Shown here piece by piece: positions 1 to 9,294 of a stretch of 64,000 nt of DNA. The DNA comes from DATKKG01 sp035543015 (GTDB lineage: Archaea; Thermoproteota; Nitrososphaeria; Conexivisphaerales; DTJL01), in the NCBI GenBank assembly GCA_035543015.1, contig DATKKG010000040.1, positions 12,679 to 76,678 on the forward strand. The letters are read 5' to 3'. The notes beneath the pieces were generated by a model. The model saw only the letters and a program-made list of their open reading frames with translations, was not told the origin of the DNA and searched no databases. Position 1 is the first letter of the stretch, and the number at the start of each line of letters is the position of its first letter. Both the position numbers and the translations under genes were made by a program.

Positions 1-659
1 GGCTGATCTGGGACGTGCCAAGGGCGGAGCGAAGGAGGAGGATCGATGAGCTGGTGGATCAGTTCGGGATGGGGGAGTTCCGCAAGAAGCCCACCATCGA
101 CCTGTCGGCCGGCCAGAGGAGGCGCCTGCAGGTGGCGAGGGAGTTCATCCACGACATGGACCTCCTGTTCCTGGACGAGCCGACGGTGGGGCTCGATCCG
201 ATAGCGAGGAGAGGGGTCCTCGACTTCCTGAAGGTCAAGGTGAAGGAGGGCCTCACCATCTTCTTCACGACGCATCTCCTGGACGAGGCTGAGTACCTCT
301 GCGACAGGATCGCGGTGATCAACCAGGGGAAGGTCGTGGAGGTGGACACGCCGGCCAACCTGAAGAGGCGCTTCGGCAGCGCGAAGGCGGTGGAGTTCAG
401 GTTCGACGTCAAGGAGCCTGCGCCGCTTCTACAGGGCCTCCAGGCCATGGAGGGGGTCTCGAAGGCGAGCCTGGACCAGCCGACGGGCACCTTCAGGGTC
501 TCGACCATGAGGCCGGAGAAGGTCATCCCGGAGATCTACAGGTTCGCCGACAGGGAATCGCTGGAGGTCTCCTCGATTTACGTCGCCGAAACGACGCTGG
601 AGGACGCGTTCATCTCCCTTGTGAGGGAGGACGACTCGGCGAAGGTCAGGGGGGAGTGA
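1..659 (+). CDS. ABC-2 type exporter ATP-binding protein, 5' end outside the window
   Basis: The reading frame is open from the first base (codons from base 3), so the start and the Walker A motif lie upstream. Seen here: the signature motif LSAGQRRR, Walker B LLFLDEP with the catalytic Glu, the D-loop VGLDP and the switch His in TTHLLDEAE. The last ~90 residues form the regulatory tail typical of DrrA/CcmA-like ATPases. Its stop overlaps the start of the permease gene (GTGA), so the two are translationally coupled. Family role: powers export of a drug, lipid or other hydrophobic substrate; the substrate is unknown. Confidence 0.93.
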   Translation, partial: LIWDVPRAERRRRIDELVDQFGMGEFRKKPTIDLSAGQRRRLQVAREFIHDMDLLFLDEPTVGLDPIARRGVLDFLKVKVKEGLTIFFTTHLLDEAEYLCDRIAVINQGKVVEVDTPANLKRRFGSAKAVEFRFDVKEPAPLLQGLQAMEGVSKASLDQPTGTFRVSTMRPEKVIPEIYRFADRESLEVSSIYVAETTLEDAFISLVREDDSAKVRGE

Positions 660-1426
660 ACGTGAACGTCTATCTCAGGCTGACGTACAGGAACCTGAGG
701 GCGAACCTTGATCCCATCTCCCTGTTCTTCGAGCTCATCTTCCCGGTCTTCTTCATCTTCGGCCAGGGGCCGGCCCTCAGCGGGAGCGTCGCTCCCATCG
801 ACATAGGCGGGGGGAAGCTCATCTCCTACGCCCTCTTCCTTGCGGCCGGAGCGGTGACCCTGACCGTCATCAACTCCGGGACGAACGCGGGCACGCAGCT
901 GTGGTACGACAGGAAGAACGGCATGTTCGAGCAGGTCCTGATGGGGCCCTTCACCCGGGCCCAGTACCTCCTTTCGATCGTGTTCGCGACGCTGATGATC
1001 GGCATCGCCAGCTCCCTCCTCGTGTTCGCGCTTGCCCTTCCCGTCCTGGGCGGCGGGGTGGCAATGGGGGCGGAAGGGATAGCCCTCACGGGCATCTCCC
1101 TCTTCTTCGGGACCCTGTTCTTCGGCGGCCTCGCCCTGGCCCTGTCGGTGGCCCTGAGGTCGTCCGAGACCTTCCAGATAGTGTCGCAGTTCGCCTTCTT
1201 CATCTTCCTCTTCACTTCGACGATCTTCTTCCCGGCGAACAACGCTCCGGAGATCATCAAGGCGATCAGCCTTCTGAACCCGCTGACCTATGCGACAGAC
1301 ATCTTCCGGGCGGGGCTCTTCGGCTCGTCCACGCCGTTCCTTTCAGTGGAGATAGTAGCGCTGGCGGCCGAAGCGGTCGCGATGTTCTTCGTGGCCGTGC
1401 TCTCGTTCAGGCGCATCAGGCTCTAG
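656..1426 (+). CDS. ABC-2 type transporter permease
   Basis: 256 residues with about six hydrophobic membrane segments: one after a short cytosolic N-terminus (PISLFFELIFPVFFIF), four in the middle, and one at the end followed by a basic tail. This is the layout of ABC2_membrane (DrrB/NodJ-like) permeases. It starts with GTG inside the stop of the ATPase gene, with which it forms a two-gene exporter. It ends tail-to-tail with the MFS gene, the two stop codons overlapping by 4 bases. Substrate unknown. Confidence 0.9.
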   Translation: MNVNVYLRLTYRNLRANLDPISLFFELIFPVFFIFGQGPALSGSVAPIDIGGGKLISYALFLAAGAVTLTVINSGTNAGTQLWYDRKNGMFEQVLMGPFTRAQYLLSIVFATLMIGIASSLLVFALALPVLGGGVAMGAEGIALTGISLFFGTLFFGGLALALSVALRSSETFQIVSQFAFFIFLFTSTIFFPANNAPEIIKAISLLNPLTYATDIFRAGLFGSSTPFLSVEIVALAAEAVAMFFVAVLSFRRIRL

Positions 1427-2580
1427 GCGTCGTAGGCCCTGTGGTGGGCGTAGAACAGGCCCAGGGTGACGAACGAGATGACCACTATCACGTACCAGGC
1501 GTACGAAGGGTCGGCGGCGAAGATCCCGAGGGCCGTGGTGCCCAGCCACGCCGCCACCGACCTGCCGGTGTACCGGATGGCGGAGGAGTACCCCTGGTAG
1601 GCGCCCTTCCTGGTTTCGGGGGCCCTGTAGGTGACCCAGACTTGGGTGGGGACTACGAAGAGTATCTCCGCGAGGGTAATGAGTGCCATGCTGACGAAGA
1701 GCGTTGGCGTGTCCCGGGAGAGAGAGGTGACGAAGTAGCCCACCGCCCCGGCGAGAAGCGAGGCCGCCACGAGGGGGAAGATACCCCTCTCCCTGATGGC
1801 CCTGGCCACCCCCATCTGAAGAACGACTATGACGAGGCCGCTGAAGGAGAAGAGGAGCCCGATGGTGAAGTCGGTCTGGTGGGCGAACACGCTGGCGTAG
1901 AGGGAGAATGGCTGGATGTCCTGCCCGATGACCAGGAAGCCAAGGAAGGTCAGGATCAGGTACAGCAGGGTGGCCATGTCGGGCCTCGGGTTGTGCTTCT
2001 CCTTCGCCCTGAAGTAGCTGGCCTCCTGCACGGGGAGCGAGACGACGAAGGTCGCCAGGGCGAAGGCCCCGCTGAGGTAGAAGAGGTTGGCGAAGCCCGC
2101 GAAGTCGAGGAGAAAGCCCCCGGCGGCCGGCCCGATGGCGAAGCCGAGGTTCGCACCCATGGTGAGGAGGGACAGGTTGGTGACCATGTCCCCCCTGTCG
2201 TCCGCCATCAAGGCCGCGCTTGCCGGCTGGGAAAGGCCCCTGAGGAAGGAGAAGACGAGGTAGACGAAGATGATGATGAAGGCGTCCACTTCAGTCATGA
2301 TGAGGTAGGCCAGCACGAAGGTGATCGCTGCGGCCACGAGGTTTCCCGCCAGCATCGTCCGCCTGGGCCCGGCCCAGTCGGCTATGAAACCAGCGATAAC
2401 CTGAGAGAGGAGGCCCAGGAGGCCCTGGGCCAGGAAGACCGCGCCTGCCAGCGCGTAGGGCACCGACCTCTCGCTCACCAGGTAGATGGCCATGAAGGGC
2501 ATGGTGGCCGAAAAGCCGATCGACATCAGGATCCATCCGAGGGTGATCAGCTTGACGTTCCTCGAAAGGCCCCGGAGCAC
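1423..2580 (-). CDS. Major facilitator superfamily transporter
   Basis: 385 residues with about 12 predicted membrane helices in two halves. The loop between helices 2 and 3 (GFIADWAGPRRTML) matches the MFS motif A pattern G-x-x-x-D-x-x-G-R-R. Secondary transporter of the drug/metabolite efflux type; substrate not inferable. The GTG start lies 26 nt from the centre of a box A (GGTATAAGA on the coding-opposite strand, 2603-2611), which predicts a leaderless mRNA. It is transcribed in the same direction as the EamA gene upstream but has its own promoter. Confidence 0.9.
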   Translation of the reverse strand: MLRGLSRNVKLITLGWILMSIGFSATMPFMAIYLVSERSVPYALAGAVFLAQGLLGLLSQVIAGFIADWAGPRRTMLAGNLVAAAITFVLAYLIMTEVDAFIIIFVYLVFSFLRGLSQPASAALMADDRGDMVTNLSLLTMGANLGFAIGPAAGGFLLDFAGFANLFYLSGAFALATFVVSLPVQEASYFRAKEKHNPRPDMATLLYLILTFLGFLVIGQDIQPFSLYASVFAHQTDFTIGLLFSFSGLVIVVLQMGVARAIRERGIFPLVAASLLAGAVGYFVTSLSRDTPTLFVSMALITLAEILFVVPTQVWVTYRAPETRKGAYQGYSSAIRYTGRSVAAWLGTTALGIFAADPSYAWYVIVVISFVTLGLFYAHHRAYDA

Positions 2581-2625
2581 GCCAAGCGGGCGGGCGCGAA
2601 ACGGTATAAGAGTTTCCCGGCCGCT

Positions 2626-3498
2626 TCAGCCCTTCGAGGAGATCGCTACGGCGGCCAGTATCAGGACCGCCCCGACCACCTCGTAGGAGCTGAGCGACTC
2701 CCCGAGCAGCAAAGCCGCGAGGCCCAGCCCGACGAGGAGCTGGACAAGGAGGAGGGTGGCGGCCTCGGTGGGCGGGAGGATCGCAAGCCCCCTGAAGTAG
2801 AGCGCTATCGCGGCCGTCCCGCATGGTATGCCCATGTAGAGGACCGCCAGCCAGGCCAGAGGGGGGAGAGCCAGGGTCGAAGGCCCGATCCCGCCCGGGA
2901 CGAGGGCAGTAGGGAGAAGGTAGACCATGATGGTGACCACGATCGCAAGAGAGCTTGCGACCGAGTTGATCTTCAGCTTCTTCAGGGTCACGATGAGGAA
3001 GGCGTAGGAAAGGGAGGTGCAGAAGAGGAGGAGGTCGCCGACGAAGCTGCTCAGCTGGACCTTTGGGGCGCCTATGAAGACGAGCCCGAGGAAGCCTATG
3101 ACCGCCCCCATGGCCTTGAGCTTGGGGAGGGTCTCGCGCACCATAACGTAGGCGACCACGGGGGTGAGGGCCGGGGCGAGGTTGGCAAGCAGCGTGGCGT
3201 CGGCGGCGCTGGTCATGTCCTGGCCCACGTACTGGATCAGGAAGCCCACCGCATACACCGTGCCGAGAGCCCAGATCGTCTTCCTCCTGAGCTCCGAGGC
3301 CACCTCGTGCGTCCAGCCGAAGAGGACCGCGAAGAGGGCGACCCCCAGTGAGCCGGCCACGAATCTGAGGAACACCAGCAGGTAGGGGTTGGCGTATTCG
3401 AGGCCTACGTTCGAGGCGACGAAGACCGTGCCCCAGAGGACGTTGGCAAGGACGGCCATCCCCAGGCCGGCGTTCCGGTCGGCGGTCTTCGGTTCCAT
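2626..3498 (-). CDS. EamA/DMT family transporter
   Basis: 290 residues with ten predicted helices made of two EamA repeats; the first begins GMAVLANVLWGTVFVASN, the usual EamA opening. It belongs to the drug/metabolite transporter superfamily (amino-acid or metabolite efflux). A longer frame reaches 3570, but its first 24 residues are not hydrophobic, and box A (3527-3535) lies downstream of that start. ATG at 3498 sits at leaderless distance from the box, so it was chosen. Specific substrate unknown. Confidence 0.9.
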   Translation of the reverse strand: MEPKTADRNAGLGMAVLANVLWGTVFVASNVGLEYANPYLLVFLRFVAGSLGVALFAVLFGWTHEVASELRRKTIWALGTVYAVGFLIQYVGQDMTSAADATLLANLAPALTPVVAYVMVRETLPKLKAMGAVIGFLGLVFIGAPKVQLSSFVGDLLLFCTSLSYAFLIVTLKKLKINSVASSLAIVVTIMVYLLPTALVPGGIGPSTLALPPLAWLAVLYMGIPCGTAAIALYFRGLAILPPTEAATLLLVQLLVGLGLAALLLGESLSSYEVVGAVLILAAVAISSKG

Positions 3499-3526
3499 CC
3501 TCGGGGTGGGCGTGCCCCCAACACGG

Positions 3527-3535
3527 ATAAGCTTT
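3527..3535 (-). promoter_or_regulatory. Box A promoter of the EamA transporter
   Basis: AAGCTTATC on the minus strand, centred about 33 nt before ATG 3498. It lies inside the longer reading frame and therefore excludes the upstream start at 3570. Confidence 0.6.
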
Positions 3536-3612
3536 GTGCAAGGGGCTTCGTCTTCAGGCCGACGCGCCATCCCGCGAAAGGGTTAAGGAAAAGCCCGCAC
3601 TACGGAGAGCCC

Positions 3613-4962
3613 GTGAACACGATAAAGGAGGCCGTCGAAGGGTCCATGAAGGAATACGAATCCGAGCTGCGGAAGTTCATCTCGTTCCCCAGCGTGTCGG
3701 CGGAGGGGAGGGCCTTAGTCGAGACAGCCGACTTCGTGGAGGACAAGCTCCGCGCCCTTGGTTTCGACACCGAGAGGTTCAGCCTACCGGGGGCGCCTCC
3801 CCTAGTCATAGGGGACCTGAAGGGCAAGAGCCCCAGGACCCTCGTCTTCTACAACCATTACGACGTCCAGCCGGTGGACCCGCTGAACGAATGGAAGGTG
3901 GAGCCGTTCGGCGGGGAGGTCAAGGACGGCAGGATCTACGGCAGGGGGGTCGCGGACGACAAGGGAGACCTGCTGGCGCGGATGCACTCCATCCAGACCC
4001 TGCAGAAGAGGAGCAAGGAGCTCCCTGTATCCATCAAGTTCGTGGTCGAGGGGGAGGAGGAGATCGGAAGCCCCCACCTCCATCAGTTCGTTGCGAAGCA
4101 CGGGGGGAGGATGAACGGGGACATCTGCGTGTGGGAGGGATCCGATCTCGCGGCGGACGGTAGCCCCCAGTTCTACCTCGGCGCCAAGGGCCTCCTTTAC
4201 ATAGAGATGACCCTGGAGACCGCGGCCAGGGATCTTCACTCGATGTACGCCGCCGTGGCCCCCAATCCGGCCTGGAGGCTGGTGTGGGCCCTGAACCGCT
4301 TCAAGGATGAGAACGGCAGGATCCTCGTGCCGGGCTTCTACGACGACGTCGTGCCTCCGACGAAGGAAGAGCTCGAGGTCATAGACGCGAACGCCTTCGA
4401 CGTGGAGGCGTACCGCGAGGCACTCGGCTCAAGGGAGCTCATAGAGCCCGCGGCCGGTTCGACGACCGCCCGCGACACCGTCTTCAGGCCAACGTGCAAC
4501 ATCGCCGGCTTCGTATCGGGGTACGGAGGGCCTGGCTCAAAGACCGTGCTTCCGCGCATGGCCATGGCCAAGGTGGACTTCCGGCTGGTGCCCAACCAGG
4601 ACCCGGACAAGATATTCGCGTCGGTCAGGCGGTACCTCGACCTCCTTGGCTGCGCCGACGTCGAGCTCAGGTCGTACAGCAGCGAGCTGCCTGCGAAGAC
4701 GCCCCTGAGCACTCCGTTCCTGGAGCCGCTCGTGGAGGCGGCGCGAGAGGTCTACGGCACCAGGCCCGCGGTCTGGCCGAGCATGGCCGCCACCGGCCCG
4801 ATCTCGCTGTTCATCAACCAGCTCAAGACGCCTTCGGTCCTGACGCCCAGCGTGTCGTACGTCGGCTCCGGCTATCACGCCCCCAACGAGCACATAATGG
4901 AGGCGGACTACGCCAGGGCGGTCGAGTACTTCGCCCGCTGCATCGAGAAGCTGGGCGAGTGA
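3613..4962 (+). CDS. M20 family metallopeptidase (dipeptidase-like)
   Basis: 449 residues, the normal size for CNDP/PepV-like M20 peptidases. The di-metal site is visible: H82/D84 in NHYDVQP, D115/D116 in RGVADDKG, the Glu cluster E148-E150 in VEGEEEIGS, and a His in SGYHAPNEH near the C-terminus. The dimerisation domain is in the middle. Cytosolic; the family hydrolyses dipeptides or deacylates N-acyl amino acids. GTG start with box A GGTTAAGGA at 3581-3589. A small membrane-protein gene follows after 31 bases, probably in the same transcript. Confidence 0.94.
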   Translation: MNTIKEAVEGSMKEYESELRKFISFPSVSAEGRALVETADFVEDKLRALGFDTERFSLPGAPPLVIGDLKGKSPRTLVFYNHYDVQPVDPLNEWKVEPFGGEVKDGRIYGRGVADDKGDLLARMHSIQTLQKRSKELPVSIKFVVEGEEEIGSPHLHQFVAKHGGRMNGDICVWEGSDLAADGSPQFYLGAKGLLYIEMTLETAARDLHSMYAAVAPNPAWRLVWALNRFKDENGRILVPGFYDDVVPPTKEELEVIDANAFDVEAYREALGSRELIEPAAGSTTARDTVFRPTCNIAGFVSGYGGPGSKTVLPRMAMAKVDFRLVPNQDPDKIFASVRRYLDLLGCADVELRSYSSELPAKTPLSTPFLEPLVEAAREVYGTRPAVWPSMAATGPISLFINQLKTPSVLTPSVSYVGSGYHAPNEHIMEADYARAVEYFARCIEKLGE

Positions 4963-4993
4963 AGGCTGTCCACAGGGAGGTGCGAAGTGGGCT

Positions 4994-5218
4994 TTGCCGA
5001 TCGATAGGGAGAAGGAGTTGAGGAAGTACAGGAGGCTCATAGGCATCGTCGGTCTCCTGTCCCTGGTTGTGACCTTCGGCTCTTACTTCGTCCTGGTGAC
5101 CTACTTCCCGCTCGTCGTCGCCTACGTGGGGTCGGGCGCGTTGGCCTTGCCCCTGCTCTACGTCCTATGGAAGCTGGACAGCCGCTACGGCGACCTGCAG
5201 TTCAGGGACGACCTCTAG
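4994..5218 (+). CDS. Small membrane protein of unknown function
   Basis: 74 residues with a charged N-terminus (DREKELRKYRR), two hydrophobic helices and a charged C-terminal tail. No family recognised. TTG start preceded by GGAGGT about 12 bases upstream, one of the few clear Shine-Dalgarno sites here. This fits an internal operon position after the M20 peptidase. It converges with the four-helix membrane gene on the other strand. Confidence 0.7.
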   Translation: MPIDREKELRKYRRLIGIVGLLSLVVTFGSYFVLVTYFPLVVAYVGSGALALPLLYVLWKLDSRYGDLQFRDDL

Positions 5219-5226
5219 GCTTCCTT

Positions 5227-5640
5227 CTAGGCCGCGACCAGAGGCGCCGTCCCTATCTCCTTCTCTTCCCACATGTCGTAGCCCGTGGCGGTCGACGACA
5301 CCTGGCTGAGTATCGTGAGGGCCACCGCGAGGTGCAGGAAGGCTATTATGTCCTGGTACAGGGAAGGAACCGAGGACATCACTGCATAGGCCAGAGCGAG
5401 ACCAAGAACTCCCTGAACCAGGGCCATGTTCCTCGTTGCCACGGTCGTCCTCTTGACCCTGGCCGGGCATCCGGTGGCCTTGACCTTCACGCTGATGTAG
5501 ACGGCCAGCACGAAGATGGCTATCCCTAGGGGAATGTGAAGGGCCCCGTTCTCAGCCGCTGAGAGGGGCGAGGCTACGATGAAGAGTATCTGAACGAACG
5601 CGATCCAGACGAGAGCGTACATGGCTATCCACGTCTTCAA
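5227..5640 (-). CDS. Four-helix membrane protein of unknown function
   Basis: 137 residues, about four membrane helices. Two helices each carry one His (LHIPLGI and FLHLAVAL), which could be ligands for a b-type haem or a metal, but no haem-binding family was recognised. The C-terminus is charged (WEEKEIG). TTG start; box A GGTTTATTAT on the minus strand at 5671-5680, 31-40 nt upstream. Monocistronic by position. Confidence 0.75.
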   Translation of the reverse strand: MKTWIAMYALVWIAFVQILFIVASPLSAAENGALHIPLGIAIFVLAVYISVKVKATGCPARVKRTTVATRNMALVQGVLGLALAYAVMSSVPSLYQDIIAFLHLAVALTILSQVSSTATGYDMWEEKEIGTAPLVAA

Positions 5641-5792
5641 CTCTATTCGGCATGGACTGAGGCTCCGCCCATAATAAACCTGCTTCGGCAGCGATCCCTG
5701 GCCTCCGAAGCCCTGGCCTGACGCTCCCCGCGTTGGCCTTCGCCCTGGCCATCTCAGGGCGATCGACCTGAAACGAACCGGCCCATGCGACC

Positions 5793-6431
5793 CTAGGGAG
5801 AGGAGGGCGCGCCGGGCTCGTCCTCGACGCCGGGGGCATCCTTCATCATGGAGGCGATCTTATCCTTGAGCTCCTCCAGGGTAGCCCTCGGGACGGAATC
5901 CGCCAGGGCGGCTTCGAGCTGGGCGATCTTGGCCTCCGCCTCCGCCAGCCTTTCGGCAGGGACCATCCCTGACATCGACCTCTCCATCTCCTCGAGCTTC
6001 TCCCTGGGGACCATGTTCGCCATCTGGCTCTGCAGGGCATCGACGTCTGCCCTTGGGGCCATGGAGTACACCTGCTCCTCCAGCTGCTGTATGCGCGACT
6101 GATCTTCGGCGTGGAGCGAATACGGGACGGTCGACTCGGAGAGCTTCTCGGAGACGGCCTTCACCGCCTGGTTCTGGGCGGCCACGACGTCGTAGAGCGT
6201 GTTGATCCTCCCCTCCAGGGCGCCCAGGCGGGAGCCTACGCTTATCGTCTTCTCGAGCTCCGTCTTGCTTAGGCTGATCTCCCTCTGGAGGTCGCTTATG
6301 ATGACGTTCAGCTTGGCTACTTCCTCCTCATGAGTCTTCTTCGGGATGGACTGCTGAAGCTGCGCCTCAAGCGCCTTGCACGTCAGGACCAGCTTCCTGA
6401 CTTCGCTGGTAATCTCATCGGCCCTGCTCAA
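5793..6431 (-). CDS. Coiled-coil protein with Pro-punctuated repeats
   Basis: 212 residues, no signal peptide and no membrane segment. Residues 10-80 and 85-195 are rich in Glu, Lys, Leu and Gln with heptad spacing. The second half has a repeat opening with (M/S)-(V/A)-P-R: prolines at 103, 126, 142, 158 and 181, spaced 23, 16, 16 and 23, so the long units exceed the short ones by exactly one heptad. The C-terminal tail is acidic and Pro-rich. Probably a cytosolic scaffold or filament-like protein; no family recognised. TTG start, with AGGAGAGG about 12 bases upstream. Confidence 0.8.
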   Translation of the reverse strand: MSRADEITSEVRKLVLTCKALEAQLQQSIPKKTHEEEVAKLNVIISDLQREISLSKTELEKTISVGSRLGALEGRINTLYDVVAAQNQAVKAVSEKLSESTVPYSLHAEDQSRIQQLEEQVYSMAPRADVDALQSQMANMVPREKLEEMERSMSGMVPAERLAEAEAKIAQLEAALADSVPRATLEELKDKIASMMKDAPGVEDEPGAPSSP

Positions 6432-6457
6432 ACTGTCAAACCTCTCCTACGATGAAA

Positions 6458-9205
6458 CTACCACATGGAAACTATATCTGACTTTCTGTGTCCCCACGAG
6501 ACGAGCTTGACCGCCTCCATCCAGAAGGTGGCCGCCACGGAGACGACGGCCATCATGCCCCAGTCGGCCGCCGAAAGGGACGTCGTCCTCAGGACCCCCT
6601 GGAGCCATGGGACGTAGACGATGGCCATGAGCACGAGGAGGGCTGTGAATGCCCAGACTATCATCGCCTTGTTGCTGAGGTAGCCCACAGAGGCGACCGG
6701 TGCCCTCTCCGTCCTCATGTTGAGCGCCAGCAGGACGTGGCCGATCATCCACGTGCCGAAGGCCATCGTCTGGGCCTCCAGGAGCCCCCTCCCCAGGTTC
6801 AGGGCGAGGAAGTAGACCAAGGAGACCGCGAGGAACAGGGAACCGGAGCCGGCGACGATCGATCCTATCATCGGCCTGTCCATGAACTTCCTCCTGGGAT
6901 CCCGCGGCTTCCTCTCCATGATCCCCTTCTCAGGGGGCTCCGAAACGAACGTGGACGAGGCCGCGAGGTCCATGAACAGCTCGAGCAGGATGATCTGAAT
7001 CGGAGCAAAGGGAAGGGGAGCCATGAGCAGGATCGGCAGGAGGAAGATGCTGACCAGGGCGACCTTGCATGAGAGGTAGTACCTCACTCCCTTCCGCAGG
7101 TTGTCGTAGAGCTTGCGCCCTTCCGCGACGGCCACCTTGACCGTGACGAAGTTGTCGTCGAGGAGTATCATGTCGGCCGCCTCCTTCGCGACGTCGGTGC
7201 CCGACTGGCCCATGGCTACGCCTATGTCCGCCCTTCTGAGGGCGGGGGCGTCGTTCACCCCGTCGCCCGTGACCGCCACCACTTCGCCGTCAGCCTTAAG
7301 CGCGTCCACCAACCTCAGCTTGTGCTCGGGGGAGGCCCGGGCGAAGACGGAGGTCTTCTTGACGACCTCCCTGAGTTCCCCGTCGGAGAGCGCGTCCAGG
7401 CTCGAGCCGTCGACGATTCCTCCTGAGGTGTCGATGCCCACGCTTTCGGCCACGGCCTTGGCGGTGATTTCGTAGTCGCCCGTCACCATGATGACCCTTA
7501 TCCCCGCACGCTCGCAGTCCCTGATCGCTTCCCTGGCTTCCGGCCTCAGCGGGTCCTCGAAGGCGGCGAGGCCGAGGAAGGTGAGTTCCCGTTCTGCGTC
7601 GTCCCGGGTCGCGGGGACCGCCCTGGCGTCCCGGAAGCCGTAGGCGATGACCCTCTGGGCCCTGCCGGCCATGTCTCCCACCCGGCCGAGGATCTCGGTC
7701 CTGTCGGCTTCCTGCAGCTCCACCGCGAGCCCCTCCTTCGACATCTTCGTAGAACGCGCCAGAAGAGCCTCCGGCGCCCCCTTGGACAGTATGCGCACCC
7801 CGCCGCCGTTCTCGTAGACGTGCGTCATCAGCTTGCGGTGGATGTCGAACGTGTACTCCGTCAGCAGCTTCGGCGGCGGGCTTGGGCCAGGGGTCGGCCT
7901 GGCCCTGGCCTGGGCGGCGGTCAGGATGGCCAGCTCCATCGGGTCGCCCGCGAGCTTGCCGTCCGCCCCCGGCTCCAGGTCGTTGAGGATGGAGCCTATT
8001 TCGAGTAGCCTGGCCTGGTCGGCCGACAGGGGGGACGAAGCCTCCGAGAGCCTGCCGCCGGCGTACAGGTAGGACAGCCGCAGGCGGTTCTCGGTGAGCG
8101 TCCCCGTCTTGTCCGTCACGATGGCGGTGACGTCCCCCAGGGTCTCGGCGGCCCGGAGCCTCTTGATGAGGGCATGGCGTTTCGACAGCGCGAGGGCGCC
8201 GAGGGCGAGGACCACAGTTATGATGATCGGCAGCTCCTCGGGAATGACCGCGAACGCCAGGCTCAGGCCCGTCAAGATCATCTGCCTGAGGTCCCTTCCT
8301 TCGAGGTATCCGAGCAACGGAATGATGAAGCTGAAGAAGACGGCAAGGTAGACCAGGTAACCGGAGAGCTGCGCCATGGCGGACTGCAGGGGGGTCCGGG
8401 GCTCCTTGGTCTCCTTCGCCAACCCGGCTATCCTGCCGATCTCGGTGGACATGCCCGTGGCCGTCACAACGGCCTTGGCCCTGCCCGAGACGACGAGGGT
8501 CCCCGAATACACCATCGAGTTCCTGTCGCCGATCTGGACGTCCCCTCCCGAAAGGGGCCTTGCGTCCTTTAGCCTCGGCACGGATTCCCCAGTGAGGGCG
8601 GACTCGTCGGTCTGCAGGCCGAAGGATTCGACCAGCCTTGCGTCGGCTGACACCCTTTCGCCAGACTTGAGGAGGATTACGTCCCCAGGAACCACCTCCT
8701 GACTGGGCACGACGAAGGTCTTGCCTGCCCGCAGGACCCTGACCGTCGGCTGGGCCAGTTTCTTCAGGGCCGCTATGGTCCTGTCCGTCCTGTAGTCGTT
8801 GAAGACCTCCGCGAAAACCAGGATGAAGATGACGACGAATATCGTGACGGCGTCGAAGACGCTCCCCCATATGCTGTAGACGATGCCGACCCCGAAGAGA
8901 AGGAGTATCATCGGCTCGCGAATGAGCTCGAGGAAGACGTGGAAGAAGGACTCCTCCCCTCCTTCCTCTAGGGAGTTGGGTCCGCTCTCCCTGAGCCTCT
9001 TCTCCGCTTCCGCGGTCGAAAGCCCCACCGATGGGTCCACGTCAAGTTGCTTTGCGACATCGGCGGCTTCCTGTGACCAAGGCCCTGACAAGGCGAACGC
9101 CCTTGTCTGGAGCCCAATCCATCTAAATAGCTTGTGGGTGTGGTGCGCCCTGCAGCCATTCCTCCATTCCTGTGGGCTCGTGCCGCAAGGGATGCCGTCT
9201 TGCAC
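6458..9205 (-). CDS. P2-type cation-transporting ATPase (Ca2+-ATPase-like)
   Basis: 915 residues. Domains in order: N-terminal cation-ATPase region (about 45-110), membrane helices, actuator domain with TGES (205-208), helix 4 with PEELP (322-326), phosphorylation motif DKTGTLT (D365), nucleotide-binding domain, hinge TGDGVNDAPAL, and a six-helix C-terminal region. This order is P2-type, closest in pattern to bacterial/archaeal PMA1/PacL pumps; the ion (Ca2+, H+ or Mn2+) cannot be told. The first 40 residues are unlike the family and may be partly untranslated. GTG start 28-36 nt from a box A (9233-9241). Shares an upstream region with the divergent gene at 9295. Confidence 0.95.
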   Translation of the reverse strand: MQDGIPCGTSPQEWRNGCRAHHTHKLFRWIGLQTRAFALSGPWSQEAADVAKQLDVDPSVGLSTAEAEKRLRESGPNSLEEGGEESFFHVFLELIREPMILLLFGVGIVYSIWGSVFDAVTIFVVIFILVFAEVFNDYRTDRTIAALKKLAQPTVRVLRAGKTFVVPSQEVVPGDVILLKSGERVSADARLVESFGLQTDESALTGESVPRLKDARPLSGGDVQIGDRNSMVYSGTLVVSGRAKAVVTATGMSTEIGRIAGLAKETKEPRTPLQSAMAQLSGYLVYLAVFFSFIIPLLGYLEGRDLRQMILTGLSLAFAVIPEELPIIITVVLALGALALSKRHALIKRLRAAETLGDVTAIVTDKTGTLTENRLRLSYLYAGGRLSEASSPLSADQARLLEIGSILNDLEPGADGKLAGDPMELAILTAAQARARPTPGPSPPPKLLTEYTFDIHRKLMTHVYENGGGVRILSKGAPEALLARSTKMSKEGLAVELQEADRTEILGRVGDMAGRAQRVIAYGFRDARAVPATRDDAERELTFLGLAAFEDPLRPEAREAIRDCERAGIRVIMVTGDYEITAKAVAESVGIDTSGGIVDGSSLDALSDGELREVVKKTSVFARASPEHKLRLVDALKADGEVVAVTGDGVNDAPALRRADIGVAMGQSGTDVAKEAADMILLDDNFVTVKVAVAEGRKLYDNLRKGVRYYLSCKVALVSIFLLPILLMAPLPFAPIQIILLELFMDLAASSTFVSEPPEKGIMERKPRDPRRKFMDRPMIGSIVAGSGSLFLAVSLVYFLALNLGRGLLEAQTMAFGTWMIGHVLLALNMRTERAPVASVGYLSNKAMIVWAFTALLVLMAIVYVPWLQGVLRTTSLSAADWGMMAVVSVAATFWMEAVKLVSWGHRKSDIVSMW

Positions 9206-9232
9206 AGAACCATCGTCTATGCATGAAAACGA

Positions 9233-9241
9233 CTTGTTAAG
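9233..9241 (-). promoter_or_regulatory. Box A promoter of the P-type ATPase
   Basis: CTTAACAAG on the minus strand, centred about 32 nt upstream of GTG 9205. Confidence 0.55.
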
Positions 9242-9257
9242 TTGTAGTATTTACTAG

Positions 9258-9267
9258 ATTTAAATAA
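9258..9267 (+). promoter_or_regulatory. Palindromic box A between divergent genes
   Basis: ATTTAAATAA lies 28-37 nt before ATG 9295. Its core ATTTAAAT is its own reverse complement, so it could also serve the ATPase gene with a longer leader. Confidence 0.6.
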
Positions 9268-9294
9268 CACGGACTACCAATAGATATCATATCA

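Noticed and set aside
901..3351. 816-codon open frame on the plus strand through the permease, MFS and EamA region
   Set aside because: It is antisense to two clear transporters for most of its length and its translation is Arg/Gly/Asp/Glu-biased low-complexity sequence, the usual shadow in high-GC DNA.
7296..8870. 524-codon minus-strand frame inside the P-type ATPase gene
   Set aside because: Alternative frame of the same strand, Gly/Arg-rich, without start or promoter support.
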